From positions 1 through 34,291 of the forward strand of contig NZ_JAEMVD010000013.1 of the NCBI RefSeq assembly GCF_029215975.1: a DNA stretch of 34,291 bases. Direction: 5' to 3'. This stretch comes from Sulfurimonas sp. SAG-AH-194-C20 (GTDB lineage: Bacteria; Campylobacterota; Campylobacteria; Campylobacterales; Sulfurimonadaceae). Under the pieces are notes generated by a model that was not told the origin of the DNA, made no database searches, and saw only the letters and a list, made by a program, of their open reading frames with translations. The position numbers and the translations under genes are program-made. Every line of letters begins with the position of its first letter. Position 1 is the first letter of the stretch. Shown piece after piece: positions 32,523 to 34,291 of this stretch.

Positions 32523-34291
32523 ATGAAATTTTATATAAATATATGTTTATCAGTTTTTATTGTTTTTTTCACAGCATGTGGAGGAGGCTCAGATAGTACT
32601 CCAAAAGCAGATACAAGAACAAGCCTTGAAAAGCTTCTTGCTTCAGGAGATGTTACTAAAAGTAGTGTAAGTGAAAGAGAGTTACTCCAAGCAACTAAAA
32701 ATGAGCTATTAAAAATCAAAGTAGGGGATACCCTTTTAGCAAAGATTTTTAAAGATGAAGCAGTAGATTACAATATATCAAATAGAACACAAGTTTTTAC
32801 GATTACACAAGAAAATGAGAATGTATTTCCTCTTATAGTTGGAAATGCAGGAAAGATTTTATCTATTGCTGGACGAACTACTCAGAGCCGTTTTGCAGCT
32901 TTTGGTATCGCACCTATGGAAAATTTTGAGGTGGAAGAAAACTTAGCGTTTGTACCACAGTTTAAAAGAATACTTTCATGGTTACTAGAAGGAGAAAATT
33001 TTAATGCATCTTCTTTGGATAAAAACTTAACTATCGCTATCTCTTTTACAGGTGGTGATTCGGTTGCTATAAAAAACTGGTTTTCTAAAGAGATACCTGC
33101 ATGGAGAATTGTTGAATGTAATGCTCTGAGTACCCTTAGTCAATGTTATGAGGGTTCAGATATGATTATTAGCGGTTGGGAAAGTGATGAAAATGCAACA
33201 CAAATAGTAGAAATCCTTCAAGATGAGTATGACAACGCAAAGCCTATTTTATACTTTCATACTTGGTATGAGGCAACAGGACCACTCTCTTTAGCTATAG
33301 GAAATATGTTAGGGTTTTCTTTACCGTATGGAGGAAACTATTGGGCAGGAGATACAGCTCTTTGGAATAACTATATCGATATGTTAAATGCTAGTTATAT
33401 TGCTCTTGGATATGAGTCTATACAAAAAGTCGTGGAGCATTTCATAGCGCAAGATTATGCTTTTGACTGGACTCAATGTAATGATGAAGATTGTAGTAAT
33501 GTTACAGGTTTTCAAACTGAATTTTTAGATGCTGCAAATAGTATTAGAACGAGAGCGAATATACTAGATACAAATAAGAGAGCAATTTTTAAAGAAGATG
33601 GGTATTTACTAGACAAGTACATAGTTCTTTTAGCAGATAAGTTTAGACAAAGTATAGTTTTTCCTATGGATAAGACAACTACAAATGATACAGTTTTTTT
33701 AAAATCATACTTCAGTGACTTTAGTGTTTATAACTATAGAAGTGTTAATCCTGCTCAAAAAGATATGGGAAATTTTAGTCGAAGTGATTTTTCTGAGATT
33801 GTGCCACAAAGTGTAGAGGTTAGGAAAAACACAAGAAAGCCTTTTGGCTCAGCTGGTGTTTATGCACTTCCTGGAAAAACAGTAAAAATAACAAGACGCG
33901 ATAACAATAATGCAAGAGTGAAGGTGTTTATAAATACTCTGCGTTCAGGTTCAACTCATGAGTTTGCAGTAGATGGATACCTTCGACCAAAGTATCTTCA
34001 GTCTTCACATATAGAGATACTCTCAGGAGAGAGTATCGAGATTACATCACCTTATGGCGGACCAATAGAGCTTGATTGTAATGTAAGCAATATAGAAGTT
34101 ACCCTGCTGTTTGAAAATGTTGGTAAACACCCGTATTGGGAAAGTTCAGTAGATGATGTAAGCTTTACTACGGCTTTAGCAGCAGATGAGTATGACTGGG
34201 CAGAAATTGCGACAACAGGATTTGAAGTACATTCTAAAAGAGATAAAATGCTAGAGTCAATAAAAGCATGGGCAGATAGAGTTGGGGTGAG
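32523..34291 (+). CDS. outer-surface lipoprotein resembling ImpA/M60-like metalloproteases (3' end outside the window)
   Basis: The frame is open from the ATG at 32523 to the right edge, about 589 residues with no stop. The signal peptide ends in a lipobox, FTAC with the lipidated Cys at 19, followed by GGGSDS, typical of exported lipoproteins. The middle region is helical. The part near residues 440-570 has features reminiscent of ImpA/M60-like proteins: GVYALPGKTVKITRRD, RPKYLQSSHIE, TSPYGGPIELD, then KHPYWES, DWAEIATTGFEVHS. The zinc-binding HExxH would lie downstream, beyond the window. If correct, it is a mucin- or glycoprotein-directed protease or a relative acting on surface glycoproteins. 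The family call is by pattern and would fail if the remainder lacks HExxH. Confidence 0.6.
   Translation, partial: MKFYINICLSVFIVFFTACGGGSDSTPKADTRTSLEKLLASGDVTKSSVSERELLQATKNELLKIKVGDTLLAKIFKDEAVDYNISNRTQVFTITQENENVFPLIVGNAGKILSIAGRTTQSRFAAFGIAPMENFEVEENLAFVPQFKRILSWLLEGENFNASSLDKNLTIAISFTGGDSVAIKNWFSKEIPAWRIVECNALSTLSQCYEGSDMIISGWESDENATQIVEILQDEYDNAKPILYFHTWYEATGPLSLAIGNMLGFSLPYGGNYWAGDTALWNNYIDMLNASYIALGYESIQKVVEHFIAQDYAFDWTQCNDEDCSNVTGFQTEFLDAANSIRTRANILDTNKRAIFKEDGYLLDKYIVLLADKFRQSIVFPMDKTTTNDTVFLKSYFSDFSVYNYRSVNPAQKDMGNFSRSDFSEIVPQSVEVRKNTRKPFGSAGVYALPGKTVKITRRDNNNARVKVFINTLRSGSTHEFAVDGYLRPKYLQSSHIEILSGESIEITSPYGGPIELDCNVSNIEVTLLFENVGKHPYWESSVDDVSFTTALAADEYDWAEIATTGFEVHSKRDKMLESIKAWADRVGV

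Noticed and set aside
1..34291. CRISPR arrays, tRNA or rRNA genes, insertion sequences, prophage or integrase genes
   Set aside because: I looked for direct repeats with regular spacing, cloverleaf-like segments and transposase or integrase motifs while reading through and saw none; a dedicated search was not possible.

Overview
This AT-rich window reads as chromosomal DNA of a Campylobacterota (Epsilonproteobacteria) member, most likely Sulfurimonas or a close relative. The protein families point that way, and so does the promoter style: clear TATAAT-type -10 boxes in T-rich DNA without obvious -35 boxes. From memory, the order rpmE-rsmI-rlmB-membrane protein-periplasmic protein-aminotransferase-hom-yraN is that of the Campylobacter jejuni chromosome, and alaS-maf-penicillin-binding protein is also shared. 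The genus is inference. I saw no tRNA, rRNA, CRISPR array, insertion sequence or phage gene.

Layout. 1-308: a minus-strand remnant of an HTH (WYL-type) regulator whose frame closes before any start codon. 309-7087 (+): a secreted glucosaminidase, ribosomal protein L31 with a leader hairpin, two rRNA 2'-O-methyltransferases, a RodZ-like membrane protein with a periplasmic partner, an AlaC-type aminotransferase and homoserine dehydrogenase. 7095-13720 (+): apparently accessory cargo between hom and yraN, made of an SDR oxidoreductase, a cysteine-type formate dehydrogenase catalytic subunit with a 65-residue companion, a RelE/ParE-type toxin-antitoxin pair, and an McrB-McrC modification-dependent restriction system running into yraN through a GTGA overlap. 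14110-17612 (+): an aldehyde dehydrogenase, a DUF523 protein and a receiver-PAS-histidine kinase protein. 17675-26077 (+): one tightly packed operon, alaS, membrane protein, maf, diguanylate cyclase, BioF-like enzyme, orphan ABC ATPase, class A penicillin-binding protein. 32452-26085 (-): a response regulator and membrane histidine kinase, glutamine synthetase, a soluble histidine kinase and 2-isopropylmalate synthase. 32523-end (+): a lipoprotein resembling ImpA/M60-like metalloproteases, divergent from the two-component pair and cut by the window edge.

How the genes work together. The housekeeping blocks cover translation (L31, rRNA methylation, AlaRS), amino-acid metabolism (AlaC, Hom, LeuA, GlnA) and the cell wall (glucosaminidase, RodZ-like protein, PBP1A). 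The best candidate for a less ordinary system is 10272-13720: antitoxin, toxin, McrB and McrC are packed with gaps of 0 and 3 nt and then a 16-nt overlap, so an addiction module and a restriction system probably share one transcript. McrB carries an N-terminal domain I cannot assign. Other points of interest are the L31 leader hairpin, three genes whose -10 box sits 6-8 nt from the start codon (possible leaderless mRNAs), a glutamine synthetase lacking the adenylylation tyrosine, and the regulator-protease divergent pair at the right edge.
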